A stretch of DNA of 64,000 nt from Thermogymnomonas acidicola JCM 13583 (GTDB taxonomy: Archaea; Thermoplasmatota; Thermoplasmata; Thermoplasmatales; Thermoplasmataceae). A program made the translations under genes and the position numbers. Of this stretch, positions 37,265 through 47,553 are shown piece by piece. The notes under the pieces are model-generated. The model made no database searches and was not told where the DNA came from. It saw nothing but the letters and a program-made list of their open reading frames with translations. The stretch is from positions 62,001-126,000 of the forward strand of contig NZ_BBCP01000004.1 of the NCBI RefSeq assembly GCF_001316105.1. The letters are read 5' to 3'. Every line of letters starts with the position of its first letter. Position 1 is the stretch's first letter.

Positions 37265-38226
37265 TGGTGACGGAGAGCCTGAGGGACGCCTACGGGGGGA
37301 GAAGCTTGTTGAGCTGGGCGGGAGGTACAGGGACCTGGTGGTTCTGGACGCAGACCTGTCCACATCAACAAAGACCGCACTCTTCGGGAAGAAGTACCCG
37401 GACAGGTTCTTCAACATGGGGATAGCGGAGCAGTCCATGGTCACCACTGCGGCGGGCCTGGCGCTGTCGGGAAAGATTGTGTTCGCGTCCACATTCGCAG
37501 TGTTCCTGATGAGGACCTACGAGCAGATCAGGCAGTCCGTGTGCTACAACAACCTGAACGTGAAGTTCGTCGTAACGCATGCGGGCATTACTGTGGGTGA
37601 GGACGGCGCAACTCACCAGATAATAGAGGACGTGGGCATAATGTCCGGCCTCCCGAACATGAGGGTCATAGTCCCAGTGGACTCCGTGGAGACTACCAGC
37701 GTTATCGAGTACCTTGTGGAGGAGACAAAGACCCCCTATTATGTGAGGCTGAGCAGGGAGAAGTTCCCCCCCATCCTGAACGACGAATCTTACGAATACA
37801 GGCCCGGAAGGTCCGTGACCTTCAAGGACGGCTCAGACATAACCATAGTGGCCATGGGCGTGATGGTCTCCATGGCACTGAAGGCTGCTGAGACCCTCAA
37901 GAGCAGGGGGGGATAGATGCAAGGGTCATCAACATGTCCTCAATAAAGCCCATAGACAGGTACGCAATAATCAAGGCAGCCAGGGAGACCGGAAGGATCG
38001 TGACTGCGGAGGAGCACTCCATATACAATGGCCTCGGCAGCAGGGTTGCCGAGGTGGTGGGGGGGAGTATCCCGTGCCGGTGTGGAGGATAGGCATGAGG
38101 GATACCTTCGGGAAGTCGGGAAAGGCCTGGGAGCTCTTCGATTACTTTCATATTGGCGTGGAGGATATAGTGAGGATCGCAGAGAGCTGCTTCAGGGAGG
38201 AAAAGAGGTATGAAAATATTCCTTGA
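37261..38226 (+). CDS. Transketolase, C-terminal subunit
   Basis: This carries the pyrimidine-binding and C-terminal domains: [40 protein letters not shown] (catalytic Glu), [28 protein letters not shown] and the last domain [17 protein letters not shown]6 for G4 near 37295 and G tracts near 37906-37913 and 38060-38066 shift the frame. The repaired end ([12 protein letters not shown]) stops at TGA 38224-38226, overlapping the transaldolase start by 17 bases. Confidence 0.93.
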
Positions 38227-38880
38227 CACAGCGAGCGTTGACGAGATAAGGCAGGGAGTGGAGTGGGGCATTGTCGACGGCGTCACCACGAACCCTACGC
38301 TCATATCCAAGGAGAAAGGCAAGAGCTTCTCGGAGGTCGTTAAGGAGATACTTAGGATAACGCCTGGCCCCCGTGAGCATAGAGGTCGTGGGGGACGAAG
38401 TACGAGGATATGGTCAGGCAGGCCCAGAAGATAAGGCAGCTCGGGGGGGACAACGCGGTTGTGAAGATACCCATGACAACTGACGGCCTCAGGGCCATAA
38501 GAACGTTGTCGCAGTCCAGGATACCTGTGAACTGCACCCTCATATTCAACCCTGTGCAGGCACTGCTGGCCGCGAAGGCAGGTGCAGAGTACGTGTCACC
38601 GTTCGTGGGCAGGCTCGATGACATAGGCCAGGACGGGATGGAGATCATAGACCAGCTGAAGACCATATTCGTCAACTACGACATAAAGACCAAGATCCTC
38701 GTGGCATCTGTGAGGCACCCTGTCCATGTCCTGAGGGCAGCCATCATAGGTGCAGACGTTGTGACGATGCCGTTCGAGGTGCTGAAGAAGCTGCCAGTGC
38801 ACCCGAAGACGGACGAGGGGCTTGCCAGGTTCCTGGAGGACTGGAAAAAGGTGAGCCCGTCTGGAGACCTCCCGCTCTAG
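38210..38880 (+). CDS. Transaldolase (TalC/MipB type)
   Basis: The short TalC-like transaldolase/fructose-6-phosphate aldolase: [42 protein letters not shown] with the Schiff-base Lys, [35 protein letters not shown] and [23 protein letters not shown] indel near 38370-38395 breaks it ([14 protein letters not shown]). With transketolase halves and RpiA it completes a pentose phosphate set. The stop overlaps the convergent FttA gene by four bases. Confidence 0.93.
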
Positions 38881-40819
38881 TAGAGCCTGATGGTCTCCAG
38901 GTTCCTCAGGGCCACTGCCTCTATGCCGAACCTTGATTTTATCAGCTTGGCGAACTCCACGGTCTTCTCACCATCACCGTGGTTTACCAGTATCCTGTGG
39001 GGGGGCTTTGGCTGCATCGTGGCTATGTAGGCCAGGAGCTGCCTCTTGTCTGAGTGCCCGGAGAAGCCGTCCGCAGTCTCCACGGCCATCCTCACGGGGA
39101 GCTTTATCTGCTTTCCTCCCTCTGTCAGTGTCACCTCTGTTGCACCCCCCCTCTGTATCTTCCTGCCCAGCGTGCCCTCTGCCTGGTAGCCCACGAAGAC
39201 AAGGGTGTGCCTGCTGTCGTCCACCCATGCCTTGAAGTACTCCATCACTGGCCCGCCGTTCATCATGCCTGACGTGGCGAGGACTATCTGGTTCTCGTCG
39301 CTGTCACATATATCCTCTCTCTGCTCCTTGGTCTCCACCCTCTTGAATATGGGCGAGAGGAACGGGTTCTCCTTCTTCACCATGATGCTCTCCCTGAGCG
39401 TCTTGTTCAGGTACTCCGGATATGCCGCATGGATCGCGGTTGCCTCCATTATCATGCCGTCCAGGTAAACAGGCGCGTTCTTGATCTTCCCGTTCCTCAT
39501 GGCGTCCTCGAGCACAAGCATGACCTCCTGGCTCCTCCCCACTGCGAAGACAGGGATGAGCACGGAACCTCCCCGGTCGAATGTCCTGTTTATTATGTCG
39601 ATGAGTGTGTTGGATGCCTCCTGCCTGGAGTGCTGGTAATCGTCCCTGCCAGCGTATGTGCTCTCCGTCATGAACGTCTCCACCCTGGGGGGGAACCTGT
39701 TGTTTGCCGGGTTGAAGAGCCAGGTCCGCTCGAACTTCACATCTCCGCTAAGGACAACGTTGTAGAGCCCCCTCGCCGATGTGCAGGTGCACGGAGGCGG
39801 AACCGAGTATGTGGCCCGCGTTGTAGAATGTGAGCCTCACGTCCCTTGTTATGTCGGTGGTCTCGTTGTACTTCAGTACTATGGTGTGCTTCAGCATCTC
39901 CCTTATGTGCTTCGACTCGTAGGGTGCCTTGTGGCCTTCCGCGTGTGCCACCTTTATGTAGTCCTGCTGCAGGAGAGCGGCAAGGTCCCTGGTCGGTGCG
40001 GTCATGTACACAGGGCCGTCGTAGCCGTACTTGAACAGGATGGGGGGGAGCAGGCCGGAGTGGTCAAGGTGTGCGTGTGTGAGGACCACGGCATCCAGGG
40101 AGCTGAACGGCTGCACCTCCGGCACGTACAGGTACGGGGGGGCGCCGGCCCACGGCTGCTCGTCTATTTCGTTGGTGTTGAGCATGCCGCAGTCCACCAG
40201 GATCTTTGAGTTGTTGGTCGAGACCAAGGTGGCGCTCCTTCCCACCTCCCTGTGGCCACCGAGGGCGGTTATCCTGACCCATGTCTCACCGGGCATGGTG
40301 GGCTGGTTCAGTTTTAGGCCAAGGTCATGGAGGAATTTCTTCCTCTCCGCCTTCACCTCACGCAGGAACTCCCTGACCTCCTTCACAGTTCTGGAATACA
40401 TTGGTGGGGGGGCCCTGACAACCCTGGGGGGACCACTTGGTCTTCTCCTTTATCCTGCTGATCACGTCCGAGCTCCTGGACGTTATTATGGAAGGTTCGT
40501 CTGCTTCTATTATCACCTCTCCCGTGTCAGGCTCGAAGTAGATGTCCTGTATCCCGGCCTCGGCGGGTACTATGTTCCTTATTGTCTCCTCAGCCTCCTT
40601 CTCCGGCTCCATGATCGACGGGTCGGGCCGTATCATCACGCGCCTCCTGAGCTCCTGGGCTATCTGCCTTGCTATGTCATCCCTCCTGGAGAAGAGGTCT
40701 ATGTTCTTCGTGTAGACTACAATGGTTGGGCCCTCGTAATCGATTTCCGTTATCTGGTTGTCTGGGAGCAGCTTGTCAAACAACGCCTTTGCCTCTGAAA
40801 CGTAATCCCTAAAAGCCAT
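38877..40819 (-). CDS. aCPSF1/FttA archaeal transcription termination factor ribonuclease
   Basis: A beta-CASP metallo-beta-lactamase nuclease with N-terminal KH domains (about residues 1-150), the archaeal CPSF73 homologue that cleaves RNA to terminate transcription. Seen are [35 protein letters not shown] (HxHxDH), [41 protein letters not shown] and [16 protein letters not shown]. Breaks lie near 40405-40430 and 39755-39770. ATG at 40819 gives a family-length protein of about 640 residues. The proteasome beta gene lies directly upstream on the same strand. Confidence 0.95.
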
Positions 40820-40870
40820 CGCATACACACCCGCGGAAATGAAATGGATATGATGTTACGTTGATTAAAA

Positions 40871-41511
40871 TCAGAGAGGAAGCTTTAGCTTCCTTATGAT
40901 CTCCATTACCTCGTCCTCGGGCACTGCCCTGAAGCCGTTCTTCTTGTCTATGACGGCCACGTCTATCATGCCCCCCCGAGGCCGAGTCCCTCTGCTTTGC
41001 AGCAGTGATGCCCCCCCGTACCACCATCTCGATGGCATCGTCCACGGGCATGTCCTTCCTGAAGTCCCTCTCGAGGACACCGTAGACGAAAGGTGAGCCG
41101 GAGCCTGTGCTCACGTAAACGTCCTCCACTGCACCCCCCCGGCAGCGTCCACGGAGAAGAGGTGGGGTGCCTTGTCATACCCACCGACAAGGAGCTGCAC
41201 CATGTAAGGGTAGAACTTGGACTGGTTCAGTATGTTTGATAGCAGCGTGGCGGCAGCTCTATTGGCATGCTCACCCGCCTCTGTAACCTATATAGTTCCA
41301 GCTCTGCTTTCATGTACCTGACCAGGACCTGGGCATCACCCACCAGGCCCGCTATTGTCATGGCGGCATGGGTGTCTATCTGGTGAAGCTTTTTACCGTC
41401 CTTGTGCACTATGAAGTGATCCATCGTCACCCTTCTCTCCGTTGCCATCACAACGGCGTCCTTGACAACTACACCTACTGTAGTTGTTCCTGTCTGTAGA
41501 GTCTGCTCCAT
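40871..41511 (-). CDS. psmB: Proteasome beta subunit
   Basis: The catalytic subunit of the 20S proteasome. MEQTLQTG is a short propeptide; cleavage before [19 protein letters not shown] exposes the catalytic Thr. Then [10 protein letters not shown]-like segment with [19 protein letters not shown], and the end [20 protein letters not shown] plus [12 protein letters not shown]. Shifts at about 41125-41140, 41260-41275, 41010-41020 and 40970-40980 split it into several frames. A TATA-like TTTAATAGG precedes it near 41560. Essential for regulated protein degradation. Confidence 0.93.
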
Positions 41512-41645
41512 AATAACCACGCTCTGTAAAACCCCCCACACATAGATTTTTACATCCTATTAAACCCTTTTTGTGCTCCATTCATGCCGCTGAAGGGCTT
41601 GCGGCGATGGCAAAGGTTATACCGTTCATATCCATATAACCCGTT

Positions 41646-41737
41646 CGGGGGGGGAGCTCCGTAGGGGGGGGCTGAGAGGACCCATTGGGGGGGTCGACCC
41701 TTTGAACCTGATCCGGGTAATGCCGGCGTAGGGAGAG
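41646..41737 (+). ncRNA. TPP (thiamine) riboswitch, THI element
   Basis: The conserved blocks are present in order: a G-rich 5' arm, GCTGAGAGGACC (41670-41681) and ACCTGATCCGGGTAATGCCG then GCGTAGGGA (41706-41733). In the consensus the first arm has about four Gs; here it shows eight (41647-41654), and two later loops are likewise swollen. It lies between the candidate promoter (GGTTATACC, 41616) and the ATG at 41749, and so should sense thiamine diphosphate and control the downstream carrier, probably through translation or early termination. Confidence 0.92.
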
Positions 41738-41748
41738 TGATCGTATTG

Positions 41749-43055
41749 ATGGAAAAGGGTTACGGAAATGGTATTTGGAGAGCTGCCCCCCCCGAGAGGG
41801 GGGGTGTTTTTGTGCAGCTGAGCAGCAGGCAGAAGGCTCTTCTCGTGTCGTCTTCAGCGAGCTACACGTTCTGGGGCATCGTGGCAACCATTGGCCCGCT
41901 GGCAGCATCTGGCTCAATAGTCGGGCATGTCACGGGAGCGCTCAAGGTCTTCCTCCTCCTAATCGGCCCGATCTTCGCGCCATAGGGAACTTCACGATGG
42001 GCTTCCTTGCAGATATGTTCGGCAGGAAGAGGGTCTTCGTGGTCACAATGCTCTCCTACACAATCGGGATAATCATAGTGGCTGCGAGCTCAACGGTCTG
42101 GAGCCTGGTGCCTGGCCTCATGCTTGCGCAGTTCGGAGTGGGCGGAGAGGAGAGCCCGTCCCTGTCACTGATAGCTGAGGACTCGCCTGTCTCAAAGAGG
42201 GCCAAGTACCTCACACTGGTGGCCAACTTCAGCAACATAGGCAGCGCCTTATATCGGGACTGTTCCTCATAACCTCGTCCTCACTCTTCGACCGCCTCAT
42301 GCTCCTGGGGGGTCCTCGCTCGCTATGGTCGGTGTCATGGTCTACTCGAGGCTCAGCATACCGGAGTCATACAGGTGGCTATCGTCCGTGGGCAGGGAGA
42401 GGGACGCGAGTGAGGAGAAGGCACACCTTTCGATAGACGAAGAAGGGACGAAGGCACAGAGGATGGGTGTTCCGTTCATATACGCCACACTTGTTCTCAT
42501 AGGCATATCCCAGTACCTTACTTTCGGCCTCATGGCATACGTCATAGGCCCGTACGAGTTCCCGTCCACGGCAGTTGACAACGAGATAATATTCGTGGCA
42601 CTCCTGGGAGCATCGGTTGCAGGCTTTGCCGCGGCACCCCCCCTCATTAACAGGGAGAGGAAGTCATATACACTCTACTCTTACCTGGCGGGGGTTGTAT
42701 CGATGGTGGCCATATTCCTAACAGTCCCCCCCTACCTCCATGACATGGACCTGTTCCTTCCGCTGCTCTTCGTTAACATGGCCACCAGCGAGTTCGGCTG
42801 GGCCTCGAGGACTACGCTTGAGCCGGAACTCTTCCCGACCAGGGTGAGGGCAAGGTCGATAGGGATGGTGAGGCTAGCCCCCATGATCGCTTATGCCATA
42901 TTCACCTACGCTACATCATCCTCAACCTTGGGCAGTTCATACTCGTTAACCTCATCCTCTGGGCCATAGGCCTGGCCGGTGCAGCGATCTGGTACTTCTT
43001 CGGATACGAAACGAGAGGCATAGACATAGACTACGGTGCAGGACAGGCACAGTAA
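41749..43055 (+). CDS. MFS transporter, candidate thiamine uptake carrier under TPP riboswitch
   Basis: An MFS carrier of about 12 helices: N-terminal SYTFWGIVATIGPLAASG, the MFS loop NFTMGFLADMFGRKRVFV, AQFGVGGEESPSLSLIAED (sugar-transporter-like third helix) and PELFPTRVRARSIGMVRL in the second half, ending in YETRGIDID. Shifts at 41975-41990, 42245-42255, 42310-42320 and 42915-42925 fragment it. The riboswitch directly upstream makes thiamine or a precursor the likely substrate, in line with known archaeal thiamine carriers; substrate is inference. Confidence 0.85.
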
Positions 43056-43092
43056 GCAATATCCTTATTATTTTTATAATGATACATTTTCT

Positions 43093-43521
43093 ATGGTTCT
43101 CTATGCCAGAGACATCATGAAGAAGTACACGACCATGCTGCCGGGAGATATAACCGCGCTCGAGGCTGCAAAGATTATGGCGAACGATCACGTCGGTTTC
43201 GCTATCGTCCACCAGAACGGTGAGCTGAAAGGCATAGTCACCGAGTGGGATTATGTCAGCAAGGTGGTCGCGAAGGAGCTCGACCCATCAAAGGTCAAGC
43301 TCAGCGAGATCATGACACAGGGTGTCATATCTGCCACCCCCCCTGACACGCCAACGGATAAGATAACGCAGATAATGAGCGCCAACAACATAAGGAGGCT
43401 CCCCCCCATCGTTGAGAACGGGAAGCTTGTCGGGGTCATAACTTCCCGCGACATCCTGAGGATATTCAGGGACTACATGGATAACCTGTCAGAGATAATC
43501 AGCAGGTTCGGCACCTTCTGA
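43093..43521 (+). CDS. CBS-domain pair protein
   Basis: Two CBS repeats make up nearly the whole of this 142-residue protein: residues about 5-65 (ARDIMKKYTTMLPGDITALE, IVTEWDYVSKVV) and 70-130 (LSEIMTQGVISATPPDTPTD, RRLPPIVENGKLVGVITSRD). One or two Pro are false. CBS pairs bind adenosyl nucleotides and regulate partner proteins; no partner is fused here. A TTATTTTTATAATG stretch just upstream looks like its promoter. It may be a free regulatory module. Confidence 0.9.
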   Translation: MVLYARDIMKKYTTMLPGDITALEAAKIMANDHVGFAIVHQNGELKGIVTEWDYVSKVVAKELDPSKVKLSEIMTQGVISATPPDTPTDKITQIMSANNIRRLPPIVENGKLVGVITSRDILRIFRDYMDNLSEIISRFGTF

Positions 43522-43526
43522 CCGGT

Positions 43527-44942
43527 ATGGAATACAGAGGCTGGGTACTGGCGATAACCAGCATGGTACTTTCCTTGCTGTGGTCAACTCCACCTCCCTG
43601 CTGGTTGCCCTGCCGACGGTGATGATCAGCCTCCACACCACCTTCTTCGTTGCGGTCTGGATACTCCTCATATATTCCCTTGTGCTCACGGTGCTCTCGC
43701 CTTTTCTCGGCAGGGAAGCGGACCTGGTGGGCAGGAAGAGGATCTACTCCACGGGCTACATACTGTTCTTCGCAGGCTCCACGATCGCCGCAGTGTCCCC
43801 CCCTGACCCGCAGGTGCTGATCCTCGGCAGGGTTGTGCAGGGTTCCGGCGCAGCCTGCCTCTTCTCCAACAGCCTTGCGATAATCACGGACAGTTTTTCT
43901 GGCCCCCCCCAGCTGGGAGGGCCATGGCAATAAACTCCAGTGTCATGGGGGTGGGAATAGCTGTTGGGCCGCTGGTGGGCGGCTTCCTCTCCTTCATAAA
44001 CTGGAGGTACGTGTTCGTATTCAACGCGCCGATAGCACTTGCAGGCTTCGTACTATCATCAAGGCTGCTGAAGGAGGTCAAGCCAGTGGAGACCGGCGTG
44101 AGGCCTGACTACGTGGGTTCGGTGACGCTCTCAGCGTTCATGACGCTCATTGTCCTCTTTCTGACGGTGGGACCGCTCGAGGGCTGGGCACACTTCACAA
44201 CGGTCCTCTTCCTCCTGGTTTCACTGGTCTTCCTGGTGCTCTTCCTTATCATGGAGAGGAGAGTAAGGTACCCGCTGATCAACTTCTCCCTCTTCAGGAA
44301 CCGCAGGTTCACGGGCTCTATAATATCCGTCCTTCTCAACTCCATAACCAGGTTCTCGGCCATATTCCTCCTCACCATCTACTTCCAGGGCCTCTGGGGG
44401 GGATAAACCCGCTGCTGGCCGGAATACTCCTCATGCCTTATGCAGCAGGCCTTGGCTTTGTCAGTTACATGTCGCCGCACGTGGTGAAGAGGGTGAACGA
44501 CATAACAGTGCAGACCCTGGGCCTGGCCTTCACAGGTGCCTCGGTGGCTGCGCTATTCATCTCCAGCACAGGCACACCATACTACATCCTGGCTATCCTT
44601 ATGCTCCTCATGGGTGTTGGCATAGGCCTGTACTACACGCCCAACAACTCCACAATCATGCTGTCGGTGGAGCCCGGCCAGAGGGGCATCGTGGCCGGCT
44701 TCAGGTCGCTGATAGTCAACATGGGTTCCGTTGTCGGCATGGCCATAGTCTTCACCATCGTGGCCACCTACGTGCCGGAGAGCATCCTGGGCTCTGCATT
44801 CCTGGGCCTATCGGTCTCACTGACGGAGACACAGAAGGCTGCGTTCGTCACCGGCATAGACGTTTCGTTCCTGGCCGCGGGCCTGATATGCCTGGTGGCA
44901 GTGCCTGTCTTCGCAGTGATGCTCAGGAGGTCATCGAAGTGA
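43527..44942 (+). CDS. MFS transporter, DHA2-type multidrug efflux-like
   Basis: This MFS permease has about 14 hydrophobic helices, the DHA2 plan: NSTSLLVALPTVMISLHT (motif D-like), LGREADLVGRKRIYSTGYIL (motif A), ILGRVVQGSGAACLFSNSLA (motif B), AVGPLVGGFLSFINWRYVFV (motif C), and the second half with GVGIGLYYTPNNSTIM. G/C tract shifts at 43570-43575, 43903-43915 and 44397-44403 cut it. Substrate is unknown. The 3' end overlaps the convergent exonuclease gene by 12 bases. Confidence 0.87.
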
Positions 44943-45587
44943 GAATATCTCCTTTACTATCTCCATGACGTCATGGGAATCGCCCGCACAGTACTCCCTG
45001 AACCTTTCCCTGTCCTCCCTCCAAAGCCTCTCTATGGCAGCGCTGACATCAAGGCCCTCCATCATGACGTTCTGCTTCTTCCTCATGAGGTTCAGGCCTG
45101 CGTAGGCCTCGTGGGATATGACGTCCCTGAGCTTCCTTATGTGCCAGTCACCGTCGAACCTGTAGAGGTCGTCCGCTATGACGTACATGGCATCCAGACA
45201 GAATGCTGTGGAAATGGTGTACTTCACGTTCCACAGCTGGTTCTCGAACGAGAGGTTCCTCATCTTGAGGTTCAGGAGCGGTATGTCGTACCCGGAGATG
45301 TTGTAGCCCGTCAGCACCATTGGCCTGTACTTCCCGAAGTCCCTGTCCAGTTCCCTGAGGAGTGCCATCTCGGATGCGTCATCATCGCTGTCGGCCACGT
45401 AGACCCTGTCCTCCGTCCTGTCACCAGCAATGCTCATGGAGTAAGCGATGATCCTCTCACCGGTCAGGAACTGGCCCTTACCCCTGACAAGGGTCTCGAG
45501 GTCCAGGGAAACGATGCGGCCCTTCCAGTCCATCTCCCTGACCCTGGCCATGAGGGCCCTGTAGAGGTCTGCGTTCCAGCTCTCCAA
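44931..45587 (-). CDS. Predicted 3'-5' exonuclease, DnaQ/PolB-like (RNase H fold)
   Basis: The sequence shows the DEDD exonuclease plan: RIVSLDLETLVRGKG (exo I), MVLTGYNISGYDIPLLNLKM (exo II) and CAGDSHDVMEIVKEI near the end (exo III region). It resembles PolB-type 3'-5' exonuclease domains without a polymerase. It is intact at about 218 residues. TTG at 45587 seems the start. A role in DNA or RNA trimming or repair is likely; the substrate is not known. Confidence 0.8.
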   Translation of the reverse strand: MESWNADLYRALMARVREMDWKGRIVSLDLETLVRGKGQFLTGERIIAYSMSIAGDRTEDRVYVADSDDDASEMALLRELDRDFGKYRPMVLTGYNISGYDIPLLNLKMRNLSFENQLWNVKYTISTAFCLDAMYVIADDLYRFDGDWHIRKLRDVISHEAYAGLNLMRKKQNVMMEGLDVSAAIERLWREDRERFREYCAGDSHDVMEIVKEIFSLR

Positions 45588-45615
45588 AGAACCACCTACC
45601 GATGAGTGGAAGGCC

Positions 45616-46088
45616 TTACTCCTTGTTCACCTTTTCCACGAAGCTGCACCTGGAGATGACAGTCATCTTCCTCACGTTGCCGGTTACCGTCAGGCTGTTC
45701 ACGTTTATTATGCCGTCCACCACAGACGTGAAGGTGTCCTCGTCCACATCCGTAATCCTGAGTTCCTTGATGTTCCTGAAGACCACCTTCCTGCCGAACT
45801 CCCTGAGCTCCTGCCCCCCCGTTATCTCAAGGCTGCCCAGGTTCTCGATGTACCTGACCTGCTGGGCCCTTGCAGAATCGATGAACTCCCTTGATACCTT
45901 CTTCGCAGTGTCCACTGTGCCCAGGAAGTTCTTGTAGGCCTCGTTCGTTATTTCCCCCCCACGGTCTTGCCCGTATCCCTGGCGAGCCTCATCATCCTCT
46001 GGTATATGTCCTTCCTGACGCCCTTTATGGATATCACTGTCTTGCCTTCCCCCCCCTGTTCGTCCTGTTTTTTCTCTTCTTCAGGCAT
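45616..46088 (-). CDS. Protein with N-terminal RHH-like segment, unknown function
   Basis: The N-terminus is acidic (MPEEEKKQDEQGG), followed by KTVISIKGVRKDIYQRMMRL and ARDTGKTVG with EITNEAYKNFLG, a beta-helix-helix pattern like ribbon-helix-helix DNA-binding proteins. A second domain (RYIENLGSLEITGGQELREF, VVFRNIKELRITDVDED) looks like an all-beta or alternating repeat and is not recognised. G/C tracts at 45954-45960 and 46051-46056 break it. ATG at 46088 is clear. It could be a chromatin- or operator-binding protein. Confidence 0.65.
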
Positions 46089-46184
46089 GAACGTCCATAC
46101 CTACCTTGCTAATAAGATTACCGGTAATCCGGATTACCCCCCCCAAGTGGCACACTTTATTAGAGGACTCCGCATCACACCGGT

Positions 46185-46581
46185 ATGTTGTACGCAATGA
46201 GGCAGTACGTCGGGAAAAACGTGAACAGCGAGAAGCTGGTCACACTCATATCTGAGTTCTTCAAGGATGAGGGCTTCAGGACAGTGTCCTGCACGTGCCC
46301 ACAGGGTGTGGTCTTCATGGCAAGGAAGGGGGGGAATCTACAGGGCACTCCTGAGGACCGACAGGGCATTCCTGATACTCATAGACGGGAACCCGTCAGA
46401 TACGAAGATAAAGATAGGCGTCTCCAGGTGGCAGGTGGAGATACAGCAGCAGGATGCCCAGAAGATATTTCAGAGCCCGCTCTCATACTTCCTGGAGATA
46501 CCAGAATCCCTGTGGCCCTACGAGCTCGAGCACCACCTGTGGCACTTCATAGAGACGCAGGTGGAGCTCGGGACGCAGTGA
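46185..46581 (+). CDS. Conserved-looking hypothetical protein
   Basis: A protein of about 130 residues after repair of a G7 at 46327-46333. It begins MRQYVGKNVNSEKLVTLISE, then FKDEGFRTVSCTCPQGVVFM and, in the second frame, LLRTDRAFLILIDGNPSDTK, IKIGVSRWQVEIQQQDAQ and PYELEHHLWHFIETQVELG. The two-frame continuity with sensible amphipathic strands supports a real gene. I do not recognise a family. The convergent purC gene ends two bases later. Confidence 0.6.
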
Positions 46582-46582
46582 A

Positions 46583-47472
46583 TCACCATTTTTCCCCCCC
46601 GGTTATCCTCTCGTACATGGTCACGTAAAGGTCGCTTGTCTTCTTCACCATTTCTGGGGGGGAGCGGAGGTATCTCTGGCTCTGGCAGGCCCTTTTCCCT
46701 TGCGGAGTAAAGTTCGCTGTGGTAGCCGGTTGACCTGTAGTACTGCCTGACGAACTCCTTGCTCAGCTCCACTATCTTCCCCCCCTCATCGTACTCCTTC
46801 CTGTCCCACCACCTGTCCTCGTCAAGGGTCCCGAAGGTATCGATGAGCACGGGTTCCCTGCCTATGCCGAAGGCAAATTCCTTCTTTCCATCAACATGTA
46901 TGAGGCCCCTCTGCGACACGGACTTGTTGATGCGCCTGTCGACCCTGAGTATGGCCTCCTTTATCTCGTTGAGTTCGGAGTTAGTCATGCCGCCGATCTC
47001 TATGATCTCGCCGTGTTTCAGGGGGCCTGTCGTACTTCTCGAACTTGGTTGTGACCTCAAAGAAAGGGTCATCCAGCTCCTCACCGTACTTCGGTGCATG
47101 GTTTAGGCCGAGGTCCTCGTACCTGACCTTGCCCTCCTTGACCCTGTCGTAGAGGCTACCAGCAACGTAGTACCTTGTGATGAACTCCAGTGGGATGACG
47201 TACTCGATCTCGTGCGGGTCGCCCTTACCGCTCTCTGGTATGTAGAACTTCTTCACCCTCATTTCGTTGGGCGAGACCATTTCGATGAAGTGGGTCTCAA
47301 CCCTGGCGCTCTCCTTGGCCACCCTGAACCAGAAGCTCGATGTCCTGCACAGGCTCTCCCCCCCCTTGTGGGGTACGGTGTTGGGTATTATCTTGTCAAA
47401 CACCGATATCCTGTCACTGAACCTGAAGAGAAGCGTGTCGCCCTCATCGTAAACGTCCTTCACCTTTCCCAC
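46583..47472 (-). CDS. purC: SAICAR synthetase (phosphoribosylaminoimidazole-succinocarboxamide synthase)
   Basis: It couples aspartate to CAIR in purine synthesis. Seen are GKVKDVYDEGDTLLFRFSDR, SVFDKIIPNTVPHKG, FWFRVAKESARVETHFIEM, IPLEFITRYYVAGSLYDRV and, in the next frame, INKSVSQRGLIHVDGKKEFA and REPVLIDTFGTLDEDRWWDR. Shifts near 47025-47035 and 46650-46660 separate the parts. GTG at 47472 starts the conserved N-terminus; a slightly longer version is possible. With PurS and PurL downstream in the window it shows a de novo purine route. Confidence 0.92.
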
Positions 47473-47553
47473 ACGTATGCTTATCTGACATCCCTCAGGT
47501 ATGAGACCTGGATTAATAAATGAATTCAGGTGGGGGTTGAAAAAATGTCTGGA

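Noticed and set aside
39781-40798. Long plus-strand open frames opposite the FttA gene
   Set aside because: They mirror the conserved minus-strand FttA codons and resemble no protein; GC-rich codon use creates antisense open frames.
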